From Anaerovoracaceae bacterium (GTDB taxonomy: Bacteria; Bacillota; Clostridia; Peptostreptococcales; Anaerovoracaceae), in contig JASBYX010000038.1 in assembly GCA_029983755.1 (NCBI GenBank), positions 1 to 12,457 of the forward strand: a stretch of 12,457 bases of DNA, read 5' to 3'. The notes below the pieces were generated by a model. That model was not told the DNA's origin, did no database searches, and saw nothing but the letters and a program-made list of their open reading frames with translations. Below, piece after piece: positions 1 to 7,988 of this stretch; position 1 is the first letter of the stretch; each line of letters starts with the position of its first letter. A program made the translations under genes and the position numbers.

Positions 1-5
1 TCTGA

Positions 6-81
6 TGGTGCCCCCGAGGCGATTCGAACACCCGACGCACGGTTTAGGAAACCGACGCTCTATCCCCTGAGCTACGGAGGC
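6..81 (-). tRNA. tRNA-Arg (anticodon CCU)
   Basis: The minus strand folds into a complete 76-nt cloverleaf. The acceptor arms GCCTCCG and CGGGGGC pair with one T-G wobble. The D-stem is GCTC/GAGC, the anticodon loop is TTCCTAA, the variable loop has 5 nt, and the T-loop is TTCGAAT. The loop gives anticodon CCT (CCU in RNA), which reads the rare arginine codon AGG. The 3' CCA is encoded in the DNA. The outermost anticodon-stem pair (27-43) is a T-T mismatch; the other four pairs are normal. The gene lies downstream of trpS on the same strand, so it could be read from its own weak promoter or by read-through. Confidence 0.95.
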
Positions 82-86
82 CCAAA

Positions 87-125
87 GAATTTCGGATCAT
101 GTAAAACTTGATTAAACCGAAATTC
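87..125. repeat. 9-bp inverted repeat between trpS and tRNA-Arg
   Basis: GAATTTCGG (87-95) and CCGAAATTC (117-125) are perfect inverted copies separated by 21 nt. There is no T-run after it on the minus strand, so it is not a classical terminator. It could be an operator around the putative tRNA promoter or a structured spacer in a trpS-tRNA transcript. Confidence 0.5.
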
Positions 126-127
126 AA
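98..127 (-). promoter_or_regulatory. Possible weak promoter for tRNA-Arg
   Basis: On the minus strand TTGAAT (122-127) is followed after 18 bp by TACATG (98-103), with the tRNA 5' end 16 nt further on. The -35 fits the sigma-A consensus fairly well and the -10 poorly. A 9-bp inverted repeat overlaps the same stretch. This is only a candidate. Confidence 0.25.
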
Positions 128-140
128 ATTTATAAATAAT

Positions 141-163
141 TGCTATTAATAATAGCATTTTTT
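141..163. terminator. Probable terminator after trpS
   Basis: A 17-nt perfect inverted repeat (141-157; 7-bp stem TGCTATT, 3-nt loop) starts 11 nt past the trpS stop. On the plus strand it is followed by six T (158-163). On the minus strand it is preceded by six A and followed by an AT-rich stretch with scattered T. The shape is that of a bidirectional terminator, but the stem is AT-rich and the minus-strand T-tract is interrupted, so it is probably weak for trpS. Confidence 0.5.
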
Positions 164-168
164 CACAA

Positions 169-1152
169 TTATTTCAACCCCAAACCAAAGTTCTCTTTAA
201 CTCTAGCCATTGTTTTTTCAGAAATAGCATTTGCCCTTTCGGCTCCGCTCTTCAAGATTTTAATCAATTCCTCAGATTCCCTGATGTTATCAAATCTCTC
301 TTTGATAGGTTTAAGGGCTTCGACGGTAATTTCCACGAGATCTTTCTTGAAGTCCCCGTAACCTTTGCCCTCATACATACCCACAACCTCGTCAATTGTT
401 TTGTTGCTGAGCACGCTGTACATGTTTAATAGATTTGAAATTCCGGGCTTTTCATCAACATCAAATCGAATTACTCCCTCTGAATCAGTTGTTGCCTTCA
501 TTATAGACTTCTTTATTTTAGAAGGCTCGTCCAGAAGTGAAATTCTGCTGTGAATGTTTTCTGCGGACTTACTCATCTTCTTACTTGGATCGTCCAAAGA
601 CATGATGCGAGCTCCGGCCTTGAGGTATCTGCCCTCCGGCACCACGAATGTCTTCTTCCTCGTATTATTCACACGGATGGCAAGGTCTCTGCAGAGCTCA
701 ATATGCTGTTTCTGGTCAGTTCCAACGGGAACCACGTCTGTGTCGTAGAGCAAAATATCTGCAGCCATGAGGACAGGATAACTGAAAAGGCCCGTAGGTG
801 CTGACTCTTTATTCTTGGATTTAGACTTAAACTGTGTCATTCTTGACAGTTCCCCGGTATATGAGTTACATGTTAAAATCCATCCAAGTTCAGCATGGCC
901 GGGTACGTCGGACTGCACAAAGACAATTGATTTTTCCGGATCTACACCCACAGCAAGGTAAAGTGCTGCCACATCCAGTATGTGCTTTCTGAGCTCCTTT
1001 GGATCTTGCGGTACCGTAATTGCATGCATGTCTACAATGCAGTATAGGCATTGATAATCTTCCTGTAGCTCCACAAACTGCTTAAGGGCACCCAGGTAGT
1101 TACCTAGATGTATGTTTCCTGTTGGTTGTACTCCCGAAAAAACTCTTTTCAT
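169..1152 (-). CDS. trpS: Tryptophanyl-tRNA synthetase
   Basis: This cytoplasmic class I aminoacyl-tRNA synthetase charges tRNA-Trp with tryptophan using ATP. The 327-residue protein has the usual length for bacterial TrpRS. The HIGH-type ATP motif appears as TGNIHLGN (residues 11-18) and the second signature as KMSKS (192-196). Between them is a stretch typical of TrpRS, YDTDVVPVGTDQKQH (136-150). The ATG at 1152 has a good ribosome site, AGAGG, 7 nt upstream. The gene follows sigB after a 149-bp gap with its own promoter-like sequence. Trp synthetase genes in this phylum are often controlled by a T-box leader; the gap is too short for one and shows no T-box sequence. Sequence identity to the family is unambiguous. 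Confidence 0.98.
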   Translation of the reverse strand: MKRVFSGVQPTGNIHLGNYLGALKQFVELQEDYQCLYCIVDMHAITVPQDPKELRKHILDVAALYLAVGVDPEKSIVFVQSDVPGHAELGWILTCNSYTGELSRMTQFKSKSKNKESAPTGLFSYPVLMAADILLYDTDVVPVGTDQKQHIELCRDLAIRVNNTRKKTFVVPEGRYLKAGARIMSLDDPSKKMSKSAENIHSRISLLDEPSKIKKSIMKATTDSEGVIRFDVDEKPGISNLLNMYSVLSNKTIDEVVGMYEGKGYGDFKKDLVEITVEALKPIKERFDNIRESEELIKILKSGAERANAISEKTMARVKENFGLGLK

Positions 1153-1301
1153 ATGTCTTCCTCTGATTTCCTGTTGAATTAACTAATATTTTCTTGTTGC
1201 ATAGCTCCTGTAAAATTCGTCATTTCATTTTGGATTATGCATTTCACGTTTCCTATAATTTTGCAATTTTGCAATTTTCAATTCGCATAATGGGTTTATC
1301 A
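1153..1301 (-). promoter_or_regulatory. trpS leader with candidate promoter and 8-bp repeats
   Basis: This 149-bp gap separates sigB from trpS. On the minus strand TTGAAA lies 18 bp before TATAGG, a fair sigma-A type promoter about 100 nt upstream of trpS. The spacer is made of direct repeats with an 8-bp period (TTGCAATT-like, about 1260-1280 on the plus strand). ATTATGC (1234-1240) and GCATAAT (1285-1291) form a distant 7-bp inverted repeat. No clear terminator for sigB and no T-box riboswitch is visible. Promoter assignment is tentative. Confidence 0.35.
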
Positions 1302-2042
1302 CTATGATTTTTTCAGTTCGGCTTTGAACTGCTCCACCATGTTTCTCTCGGCTCTTGAAACTGTCATCTGAGATACCCCAAGAATTTTAGCAATCTCTGC
1401 CTGAGATTTGTTATATATGAATCGCTCTCTAAAAATATATTTATTTTGTTCTGTCATTTTGTCAAGAACTGTTTCAATTATCTCTTTATTCTCAAGCTGC
1501 TCGTATCCCTTTTCGTCGAACCCTGTATACTTTTCCAAAAAAGCTGTATCTCCGTCACCTGTCATGTCATCGAAAGTCTTATCTAAAGAATACGTTCCGT
1601 AAGCCTTTGCACCCTCCATAGCCTCTATTATCTGTTCCTCATCTAACCCTGTGAACTTAGCTATTTCAGGTACAGTAGGATTGCGACCTAAATCACTTGA
1701 AAGCTTTTCCTTTGAATCTTGAACCTTTGCGGAGATTTCCTTAAGTCGTCTTGGTACCTTAAGGCTCCACTGCTTATCTCTAAAGTACTTTTTGATTTCT
1801 CCAAGTATTGTCGGTGTAGCGAATGAGCTGAATTCAAAGCCTTTATCCGGATCAAATCTTTCTACAGCAGAAACAAGGGCAAGGGCTCCTACCTGATACA
1901 GGTCATCATAGTCGACTCCTTTGCCTAAATACTTTCTAATCAATATTTCTACCATATAGAGGTGATCCTCAACCAATTTGTTTCTCGTTGCAATAGTTGG
2001 ATTGGCTCTATATTCTTTGAATTCGTCCCTTTTAACAATCAT
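1302..2042 (-). CDS. sigB: RNA polymerase sigma factor, SigB type
   Basis: This 246-residue alternative sigma factor belongs to the sigma-B/F/G group of the sigma-70 family. It directs RNA polymerase to a special set of promoters and is normally held inactive by an RsbW or SpoIIAB anti-sigma factor. Region 2 is clear at residues 44-99, containing DYDDLYQVGALALVSAVERF and then a conserved stretch up to KVPRR. A region 3 segment (about 100-160) contains YGTYSLDKTF, which resembles the SigB family more than sporulation SigF. The region 4.2 helix-turn-helix is at 212-240 (KSQAEIAKILGVSQMTVSR). Its ATG overlaps the end of the anti-sigma gene by 11 bp, with a modest GGTGA site, which suggests coupled translation. 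The regulon is unknown; stress response is the family's usual job. Confidence 0.93.
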   Translation of the reverse strand: MIVKRDEFKEYRANPTIATRNKLVEDHLYMVEILIRKYLGKGVDYDDLYQVGALALVSAVERFDPDKGFEFSSFATPTILGEIKKYFRDKQWSLKVPRRLKEISAKVQDSKEKLSSDLGRNPTVPEIAKFTGLDEEQIIEAMEGAKAYGTYSLDKTFDDMTGDGDTAFLEKYTGFDEKGYEQLENKEIIETVLDKMTEQNKYIFRERFIYNKSQAEIAKILGVSQMTVSRAERNMVEQFKAELKKS

Positions 2043-2436
2043 TACTTTTCACCATAGTAATGTATTTAAAACCGTCGTTATTTTTTCCAAACTGAACATC
2101 GTTCACGAGGGACCTTATGATAAATATGCTCAAATTACCTTCTTTCGGGCAGTTATCGCAAGGCTTATTGACTTTTTCTACGCTGTGCTGTTCACATAAG
2201 TCTGTGACAGTAATGGTTATCTTTTTATTCTCTACTTCACATGATACCTCATATTGGTCAGAAAATCCATCAGAACCGTGGCAAGAAATACTTTTGCATG
2301 CTTCTGCCACAGCTGTTTTCAAATCTTCGCACTGTTCCACGTCAAACCCTGCATTTGCCGTGACAGAGCCTATGAAAAGTCTTGTTCCTTTAATGTATTC
2401 AGGCTTTCCCGGAATTGTCAAACTTAACTTGTCCAT
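2032..2436 (-). CDS. rsbW: RsbW-like anti-sigma factor, degenerate ATP site
   Basis: This 134-residue protein is a homologue of the RsbW/SpoIIAB anti-sigma kinases, recognisable from LSLTIPGKPEYIKGTRLFIG (5-24), AVAEAC (42-47) and LSIFIIRSLVNDV (102-114). Family members bind ATP, hold the sigma factor, and phosphorylate an RsbV partner. Here key ATP motifs are altered. The N-box Asn is Ser49 (E45-A-C-K-S49). The D-x-G-x-G box reads D79-L-C-E-Q. The G-L-G box reads N101-L-S. In the same region lies a pattern C81-x2-H84-x8-C93-x2-C96, and the protein has eight Cys in total. I chose the ATG at 2436 because a strong GGGGGTGG site lies just upstream; the open frame extends to 2490 but without family similarity. 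It overlaps gyrA by 38 bp and sigB by 11 bp. Binding of the neighbouring sigma factor is inferred; kinase activity is doubtful. Confidence 0.88.
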   Translation of the reverse strand: MDKLSLTIPGKPEYIKGTRLFIGSVTANAGFDVEQCEDLKTAVAEACKSISCHGSDGFSDQYEVSCEVENKKITITVTDLCEQHSVEKVNKPCDNCPKEGNLSIFIIRSLVNDVQFGKNNDGFKYITMVKSNDC

Positions 2437-4891
2437 TCTTTTCCACCCCCTCTTCCGTCTCATCGTCTCGGATAACTCGGGCCATTGCAACTATATTTGC
2501 ATCTTCATCCACCCTCATTATCTTAACTCCTTGAGTTGATCTGCTGGATTTGGATACCTCTTCAGCTCTAACTCTGATGATTATTCCATCTGAATTTATC
2601 AAAAGAATTTCATCGTCCTCGTCCACAACCTTAGCACCTATAAGCTCTCCTGTCTTTGAGAACTTGCTCTTATCGTAGGTAAGGATTCCTTTTCCGCCTC
2701 TCACCTGGATAGTGTAATCCTTAACAGGGGTTCTCTTGCCGAAACCGTTTTGAGTAACCACGAGAATTTCTTTGCCTTTTTTGAGGATATCCATATCTAC
2801 TACTGTATCATTGCTGTCAAGTTTAATCCCTCTTACACCTGCAGCAATTCTTCCCATACTTCTAACATCTTTTTCTGAGAATGATATACACTTACCTCTT
2901 CTCGTAATAAGAATAATATTATCGTCACCACAGGTTTCCCTAACGCCGATGAGCTTGTCATCATCCTTAAGATTTATTGCTATCAGGCCATTTTTCCTGT
3001 TAGTATCAAACTGTGATAATGGAGTCTTTTTGATTGTACCACCCTGTGTAACCATTATCAAATAGCTCTCATCGTCAAATTGCGATACAGGTATGATGGC
3101 GGTAATCCTCTCCATTTGCATCAGATTCAGAAGATTTACAGCCGGTGTTCCCTTGGCAGTCCTTGATGCCTCAGGCACCTCATATGCCTTCAGCTTATGC
3201 ACCTTTCCTGTATTTGTAAAGAACAGAAGGTAGTCATGGGTTGAAGTCATGATTAGGTCCTTGACAAAGTCGTTTTCACGGGTAGTAATTCCCGTTATCC
3301 CCTTGCCACCTCTTCTTTGAGCCTTATAAGTGTCAGCAGGCACTCTCTTGATATATCCAAGGTGGGTTAAAGTAACTGCAACGTTCTGCTCCTCGATTAA
3401 ATCCTCATCGTCAAAATCGTCTTCAGCAGCAACAATCTTAGTTCTTCTATTATCCCCATACTTCTCCCTGATCTCCTGGAGTTCTTCCTTGATTACCCCC
3501 ATGAGAAGAGTTTCATCAGACAAAATCGCCTTATAATAGGCTATCTTTTCCATGAGTTCGGCATATTCCTTCTCAATCTTCTCACGCTCAAGACCTTGGA
3601 GTCTTGCCAGCCTCATATCCAGTATAGCCTGAGCCTGAATATCGGAAAACCCGAATCTATCCATCAGCTTTTCCTTGGCATCGTTATAGCTTGCCCTGAT
3701 GATTTTAATAATCTCATCGATATTGTCAAGAGCAATCCTGTAGCCTTCCAAAATATGCGCCCTAGCTTCTGCCTTCTTAAGGTCAAACTGAGTTCTTCTG
3801 GTTATAATCTCCTTTTGGAAATTCAGGTATTCAGAAAGAATCTCATGCAAATTAAGAACCTTAGGCTCACCGTCCACAAGGGCAAGCATAATCATGCTGT
3901 AACTATCCTGAAGCTGCGTATGTTTATAAAGTCTATTCAGAGTAATCTGAGGGTTGGCATCTCTCTTGAGCTCAATTACAATCCTCATACCCTTTCTATT
4001 CGACTCATCACGAATCGCCGAAATCCCATCGACCCTCTTTTCCTTCACAAGGTCAGCAATCTTTTCAATCAGCCTTGACTTGTTAACCTGATAAGGAATT
4101 TCCGTTACGATTATCTGGTATCTTCCCCCTTTAGTCTCCTCGATTTCACACTTGGCCCTAACCTGAACCTTTCCAGTTCCGGTTTTGTACGCCTGCCTTG
4201 CTCCCTGCCTTCCAAGAATGTGCGCACCCGTTGGAAAATCAGGCGCTTTTACTATTTTGATGAGATCATCTACCGTGGCATCCGGTTTGTCTATCAACAA
4301 AATAGTTGCGTCGATAACATCTCTCAAGTTGTGTGGTGGTATCGATGTAGCCATACCTACGGCTATACCGTTTGATCCATTAACTAGAAGATTTGGGAAT
4401 CTGCTAGGTAAGACTACAGGCTCCTGTTCTTCCTCGTCAAAGTTCGGCATGAAATCCACAGTTTCTTTTTCAATGTCCCTGAGCATCTGCAGGGCGAAAG
4501 GAGTCATCCTAGCTTCCGTATACCTCATGGCAGCTGCTCCGTCTCCATCCACAGATCCGAAGTTTCCGTGTCCGTCAACGAGCATATATCTTATCGAGAA
4601 ATCCTGAGCCATTCTAACCATGGCATCATAGATTGAGCTATCACCGTGAGGGTGATATTTACCCATTACTTCACCTACGATTCTCGCGGATTTCTTAAAT
4701 GGTTTATCTGGAGTAACTCCAAGCTGGCTCATCCCGTACAAAATCCTTCTATGTACCGGTTTGAGTCCATCTCTCACATCAGGAAGAGCACGTCCTACGA
4801 TTACGCTCATGGCATAGTCAATATAGGACTTCTTCATCTCCTCATGAATTTCATGCTGTATCATCTTTGTATCTTCTACAAGTGTTGGCAT
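2399..4891 (-). CDS. gyrA: DNA gyrase subunit A
   Basis: GyrA is the DNA-cutting subunit of gyrase; with GyrB it puts negative supercoils into DNA ahead of the replication fork. The 830-residue protein has the normal length. The winged-helix domain contains the catalytic Tyr124 (AMRYTEARM). The quinolone-resistance region reads YHPHGDSSIYD, with Ser85 and Asp89 at the positions of E. coli Ser83 and Asp87, so no classical resistance mutation is seen. The GyrA box QRRGGKG at 525-531, the mark that separates GyrA from ParC, opens the C-terminal beta-pinwheel. The ATG at 4891 has AAGGAG 7 nt upstream. The last 38 bp overlap the anti-sigma gene. A gap of 89 bp separates it from gyrB. Confidence 0.99.
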   Translation of the reverse strand: MPTLVEDTKMIQHEIHEEMKKSYIDYAMSVIVGRALPDVRDGLKPVHRRILYGMSQLGVTPDKPFKKSARIVGEVMGKYHPHGDSSIYDAMVRMAQDFSIRYMLVDGHGNFGSVDGDGAAAMRYTEARMTPFALQMLRDIEKETVDFMPNFDEEEQEPVVLPSRFPNLLVNGSNGIAVGMATSIPPHNLRDVIDATILLIDKPDATVDDLIKIVKAPDFPTGAHILGRQGARQAYKTGTGKVQVRAKCEIEETKGGRYQIIVTEIPYQVNKSRLIEKIADLVKEKRVDGISAIRDESNRKGMRIVIELKRDANPQITLNRLYKHTQLQDSYSMIMLALVDGEPKVLNLHEILSEYLNFQKEIITRRTQFDLKKAEARAHILEGYRIALDNIDEIIKIIRASYNDAKEKLMDRFGFSDIQAQAILDMRLARLQGLEREKIEKEYAELMEKIAYYKAILSDETLLMGVIKEELQEIREKYGDNRRTKIVAAEDDFDDEDLIEEQNVAVTLTHLGYIKRVPADTYKAQRRGGKGITGITTRENDFVKDLIMTSTHDYLLFFTNTGKVHKLKAYEVPEASRTAKGTPAVNLLNLMQMERITAIIPVSQFDDESYLIMVTQGGTIKKTPLSQFDTNRKNGLIAINLKDDDKLIGVRETCGDDNIILITRRGKCISFSEKDVRSMGRIAAGVRGIKLDSNDTVVDMDILKKGKEILVVTQNGFGKRTPVKDYTIQVRGGKGILTYDKSKFSKTGELIGAKVVDEDDEILLINSDGIIIRVRAEEVSKSSRSTQGVKIMRVDEDANIVAMARVIRDDETEEGVEKNGQVKFDNSGKA

Positions 4892-4980
4892 CTATTATCT
4901 CCTTCTCTAAATATCCGGACTTATCTATTGCCTTTGTATTTCAAAACTTATATTTTTTCTAAATTTCCTTATTTATATAT
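4892..4980 (-). promoter_or_regulatory. gyrB-gyrA gap with partial copy of gyrB end
   Basis: This 89-bp AT-rich gap holds the gyrA ribosome site but no confident promoter or terminator. A 15-bp sequence at 4908-4922 (TAAATATCCGGACTT) nearly repeats the last codons of gyrB at 4982-4996 with one mismatch, which looks like a short duplication. Confidence 0.5.
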
Positions 4981-6897
4981 TTAAATATCCAGACTTGCAT
5001 ATTTTGCATTCTCTTCGATAAATTTCTTTCTAGGAGGAACCTTATCTCCCATAAGAGTTGTAAATATTTCGTCTGCTGCAGTGGCATCGTCCAGAGTAAT
5101 CTGAATAAGGGTTCTGTGGTTATAGTCCATGGTAGTCTCCCACAGCTGGTGGAAGTCCATCTCTCCAAGACCCTTGTATCTTTGAATCTCAGACTTTCCA
5201 GGAGTTTCGTTGAGCTGCTCCATAAGTCTTTCTTGTTCTTTTTCTGAGTAAGTATAGTATGTTTTCTTTTGCTTAACTGTTTTGAAAAGTGGTGGCTGAG
5301 CAGCATAAACATATCCGTTTTCAATCAACGGAGTCATATACCTATAGAAGAATGTCAACAGCAGAGTTCTAATGTGTGCACCATCCACATCAGCATCTGT
5401 CATTATTATTATTTTGTGGTACCTGAGTTTATCAATGTCAAAGTCTGATCCGATTCCACAACCGAAGGCTGTAATCATATTCTTGATTTCGTCAGAATTT
5501 AGAATCTTATCAAGCCTTGCCTTCTCAACATTCAAAATCTTTCCTCTAAGAGGTAATATCGCCTGTCTTATCCTGTCTCTTCCCTGCTTTGCAGATCCAC
5601 CCGCAGAATCTCCCTCTACTAGGAAAATTTCAGAAAGTGCAGGATCCTTTTCAGAACAGTCTGCCAATTTTCCCGGAAGTGACATGCTGTCAAGAGCACT
5701 TTTCCTTCTTGTCAGGTCCCTTGCCTTTCTTGCCGCCTCACGAGCATTCTTTGCCTTAATACACTTTTCAAGAATTGATTTTGCTTGATTTGGATTCTGC
5801 TCCAAAAATGCTGTCAAATTCTCGTTGGCGCAGGTCTCAACAAAACCCTTCATGTCGCTGTTTCCAAGTTTTGTCTTCGTCTGCCCCTCGAACTGAGGAT
5901 TTGTAAGTTTTACAGATACGATAGCTGTCAAGCCTTCCCTTATATCCTCACCGGCAAGGTTCTCCTCACCGTCTTTCAAAATCTTGTTTTTCCTAGCGTA
6001 ATCGTTGAAAACCCTAGTGAGGGCTGACTTAAATCCTGATAGGTGGTACCCACCTTCAGGAGTAGCGATGTTGTTTGCATAAACCTGGATCATCTCATTA
6101 TACTTATCCGTATACTGCATGGCTATTTCTACTTCCCTATCCTTTTCGGAAACCTCGAAGTAGATAATATCCGGATGAATAGGCTCTTTGTTCACATTTA
6201 TATGCTTTACGAATTCTTTGATTCCACCCTCATAGTGAAAAACATCCTTCTTTCCCTTTTCTCTTTCGTCAATTAAAGTTATGTTGATTCCCTTATTTAG
6301 GAAAGCCATCTCTCTAAATCTGTGCTGAAGAGTACTGTAATCAAATTCTGTTTCGTCAAAAATCGTTGGATCAGGCCAAAAAACAGTAGTAGACCCTGTC
6401 TTCTTAGACTCGCCTATTTCGTGTAATTTTTCAACAGTCTTGCCTCTCTCAAAGGCCAGCATGTAAATCTTACCATTTCTCTTGATTTCAACTTCCATCC
6501 TGGTAGAAAGGGCATTAACAACAGATGCACCTACGCCGTGAAGTCCTCCGGAAACCTTGTATCCTCCGCCACCAAATTTACCTCCGGCATGCAAAACAGT
6601 GTGAATAACCTCAACAGCAGGTATTCCCATCTTCGGATGTTTGTCAACAGGCATTCCACGCCCATCATCTTCCACCTTTATGGAGTTGCCCTTCTGAATT
6701 GTAATCTTAATATTCTTACAATATCCGGCCAGCGCCTCGTCCACACTGTTATCCACAATTTCGTATACAAGATGATGAAGCCCCTTACTTCCGGTACTCC
6801 CTATATACATTCCGGGCCTATGTCTTACAGCTTCAAGACCTTCTAAGACCTGAATTTGCGAAGCACCGTATTCATTTGTTACTTTCTTGTCTGCCAT
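4981..6897 (-). CDS. gyrB: DNA gyrase subunit B
   Basis: GyrB is the ATPase subunit of DNA gyrase and works with GyrA in an A2B2 complex. The 638-residue length matches the Gram-positive form. The GHKL ATP site has EIVDN (46-50), DGRGMP (78-83) and GGLHGVG (117-123), with the QTKTKLG lysine loop at 339-345. The TOPRIM metal site has Glu428 (LVEGDSAGG) and the Asp trio 501/503/505 (MTDADVDG). PLRGKILNVEKA and QRYKGLGEM are also present. The start ATG shares its A with the recF stop codon (TAATG), and AAGGGG lies 7 nt upstream, so translation is probably coupled to recF. Confidence 0.99.
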   Translation of the reverse strand: MADKKVTNEYGASQIQVLEGLEAVRHRPGMYIGSTGSKGLHHLVYEIVDNSVDEALAGYCKNIKITIQKGNSIKVEDDGRGMPVDKHPKMGIPAVEVIHTVLHAGGKFGGGGYKVSGGLHGVGASVVNALSTRMEVEIKRNGKIYMLAFERGKTVEKLHEIGESKKTGSTTVFWPDPTIFDETEFDYSTLQHRFREMAFLNKGINITLIDEREKGKKDVFHYEGGIKEFVKHINVNKEPIHPDIIYFEVSEKDREVEIAMQYTDKYNEMIQVYANNIATPEGGYHLSGFKSALTRVFNDYARKNKILKDGEENLAGEDIREGLTAIVSVKLTNPQFEGQTKTKLGNSDMKGFVETCANENLTAFLEQNPNQAKSILEKCIKAKNAREAARKARDLTRRKSALDSMSLPGKLADCSEKDPALSEIFLVEGDSAGGSAKQGRDRIRQAILPLRGKILNVEKARLDKILNSDEIKNMITAFGCGIGSDFDIDKLRYHKIIIMTDADVDGAHIRTLLLTFFYRYMTPLIENGYVYAAQPPLFKTVKQKKTYYTYSEKEQERLMEQLNETPGKSEIQRYKGLGEMDFHQLWETTMDYNHRTLIQITLDDATAADEIFTTLMGDKVPPRKKFIEENAKYASLDI

Positions 6898-7988
6898 TAT
6901 CTATCCCCTTCTTCTAATATTTTACCTTCTTTAATATAAATTCTTTTGCCGTCCGGAAACCTATCCAAAATATGCTTTGGAAGTTCCGTTGCCGTTATGA
7001 AAATCTGGTTATTCTCCAGAGTTTTTATCAAATATTCCTGGCGACTTATATCAAGTTCGCTCATCACATCATCAAGCAACAAAATAGCTGACTCTCCGGT
7101 TTCTTCCTCAATAAGTGACAGTTCGGCAAGTCGAACAGAAAGTGCACATGTTCGCTGCTGCCCTTGAGATCCGTACTTTCTTGCATCTATTTTATTGATT
7201 AAAAATTCAATATCGTCTCTATGAGGTCCTCTCGATGTGGTCCCGATTCTTCTGTCTTTTTCCCTGTCTTTTTTCAAAATATCTGCAAATTCTTCTTCAT
7301 CTTCTGTTGGAACATCGCTTTTGTATTTGAGGGTAATCTCCTCTTTACCTTGAGTTATTCCTTCGTGAATTTTTTCAACATGACTTTGAAGTTTGGAAAC
7401 AAAATCGCTTCTCTGTTTGATGACTTTCACACCGTAACTTGAAAGCTGTCTATCCAAAACGTCAAGCAACAGCTCGTCTACAATTTCCTCTCTTAGATAG
7501 TTATTCCTCTGAAAAAGAGTCTTTTTGTAATTATTAAGATTATCCAGATATATCGGGGAAATAAGGGAAATTTCTCTGTCGATGAATTTTCGCCTTTTTT
7601 CCGGTTCTTCCTTTACAATCTTAAGATCCTCCGGAGAAAAGATTACTACAAGCATAGTATCGGAAAGCTCAGAGATTTTTCTTAGAATTATTCCATCTCT
7701 TTTGATTTCCTTGTCGCCATTTTTCTTTAAAACTATTGAAACTTCAAGTTTATCCTCATATTTATATGCAGAAACTTTGATGCTTGCTATGTCCTCGCCG
7801 AACTTAATTACTTCCCTGTCCTTAACCGATTTAAAGGATTTGCTCATAGAAGTATAGTATATGGATTCGAGAAGATTTGTCTTTCCTTGGGCGTTATTTC
7901 CAAGGATAAGATTAATTTTCTTATCAAACTCCACATTGAGTTCATCATAATTCCGAAAATTTTTAAGTTCTATGGTTTTCAAAAACAT
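6897..7988 (-). CDS. recF: DNA replication and repair protein RecF
   Basis: RecF is an SMC-like ATPase that, with RecO and RecR, helps load RecA onto gapped DNA and restart stalled forks. The 363-residue protein is full length. The Walker A motif is GNNAQGKT (30-37), the ABC signature is SQGQQR (274-279), and the Walker B segment AILLLDDVMSELD (301-313) carries Asp306-Asp307. The family motif GPHRDD is at 254-259. The ATG directly follows the dnaN TAA with no spacing, and the upstream ribosome site is weak (about TAAGAG), so translation is likely coupled to dnaN. The small S4-domain gene that often lies between dnaN and recF in Firmicutes is missing. Confidence 0.98.
   Translation of the reverse strand: MFLKTIELKNFRNYDELNVEFDKKINLILGNNAQGKTNLLESIYYTSMSKSFKSVKDREVIKFGEDIASIKVSAYKYEDKLEVSIVLKKNGDKEIKRDGIILRKISELSDTMLVVIFSPEDLKIVKEEPEKRRKFIDREISLISPIYLDNLNNYKKTLFQRNNYLREEIVDELLLDVLDRQLSSYGVKVIKQRSDFVSKLQSHVEKIHEGITQGKEEITLKYKSDVPTEDEEEFADILKKDREKDRRIGTTSRGPHRDDIEFLINKIDARKYGSQGQQRTCALSVRLAELSLIEEETGESAILLLDDVMSELDISRQEYLIKTLENNQIFITATELPKHILDRFPDGKRIYIKEGKILEEGDR

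Noticed and set aside
1153..1301. T-box riboswitch before trpS
   Set aside because: The gap is only 149 bp and has no T-box consensus or terminator/antiterminator pair.
2437..2490. Upstream extension of the anti-sigma reading frame to an earlier ATG
   Set aside because: The extra 18 residues have no family similarity, lie inside gyrA, and the ATG at 2436 has a strong ribosome site directly upstream.
3596..4078. 160-codon plus-strand open frame opposite gyrA
   Set aside because: It is antisense to well-conserved gyrA sequence and shows no recognisable motif; a shadow frame.
4641..4700. Fluoroquinolone-resistance mutation in gyrA
   Set aside because: The resistance region has Ser85 and Asp89, the sensitive residues.
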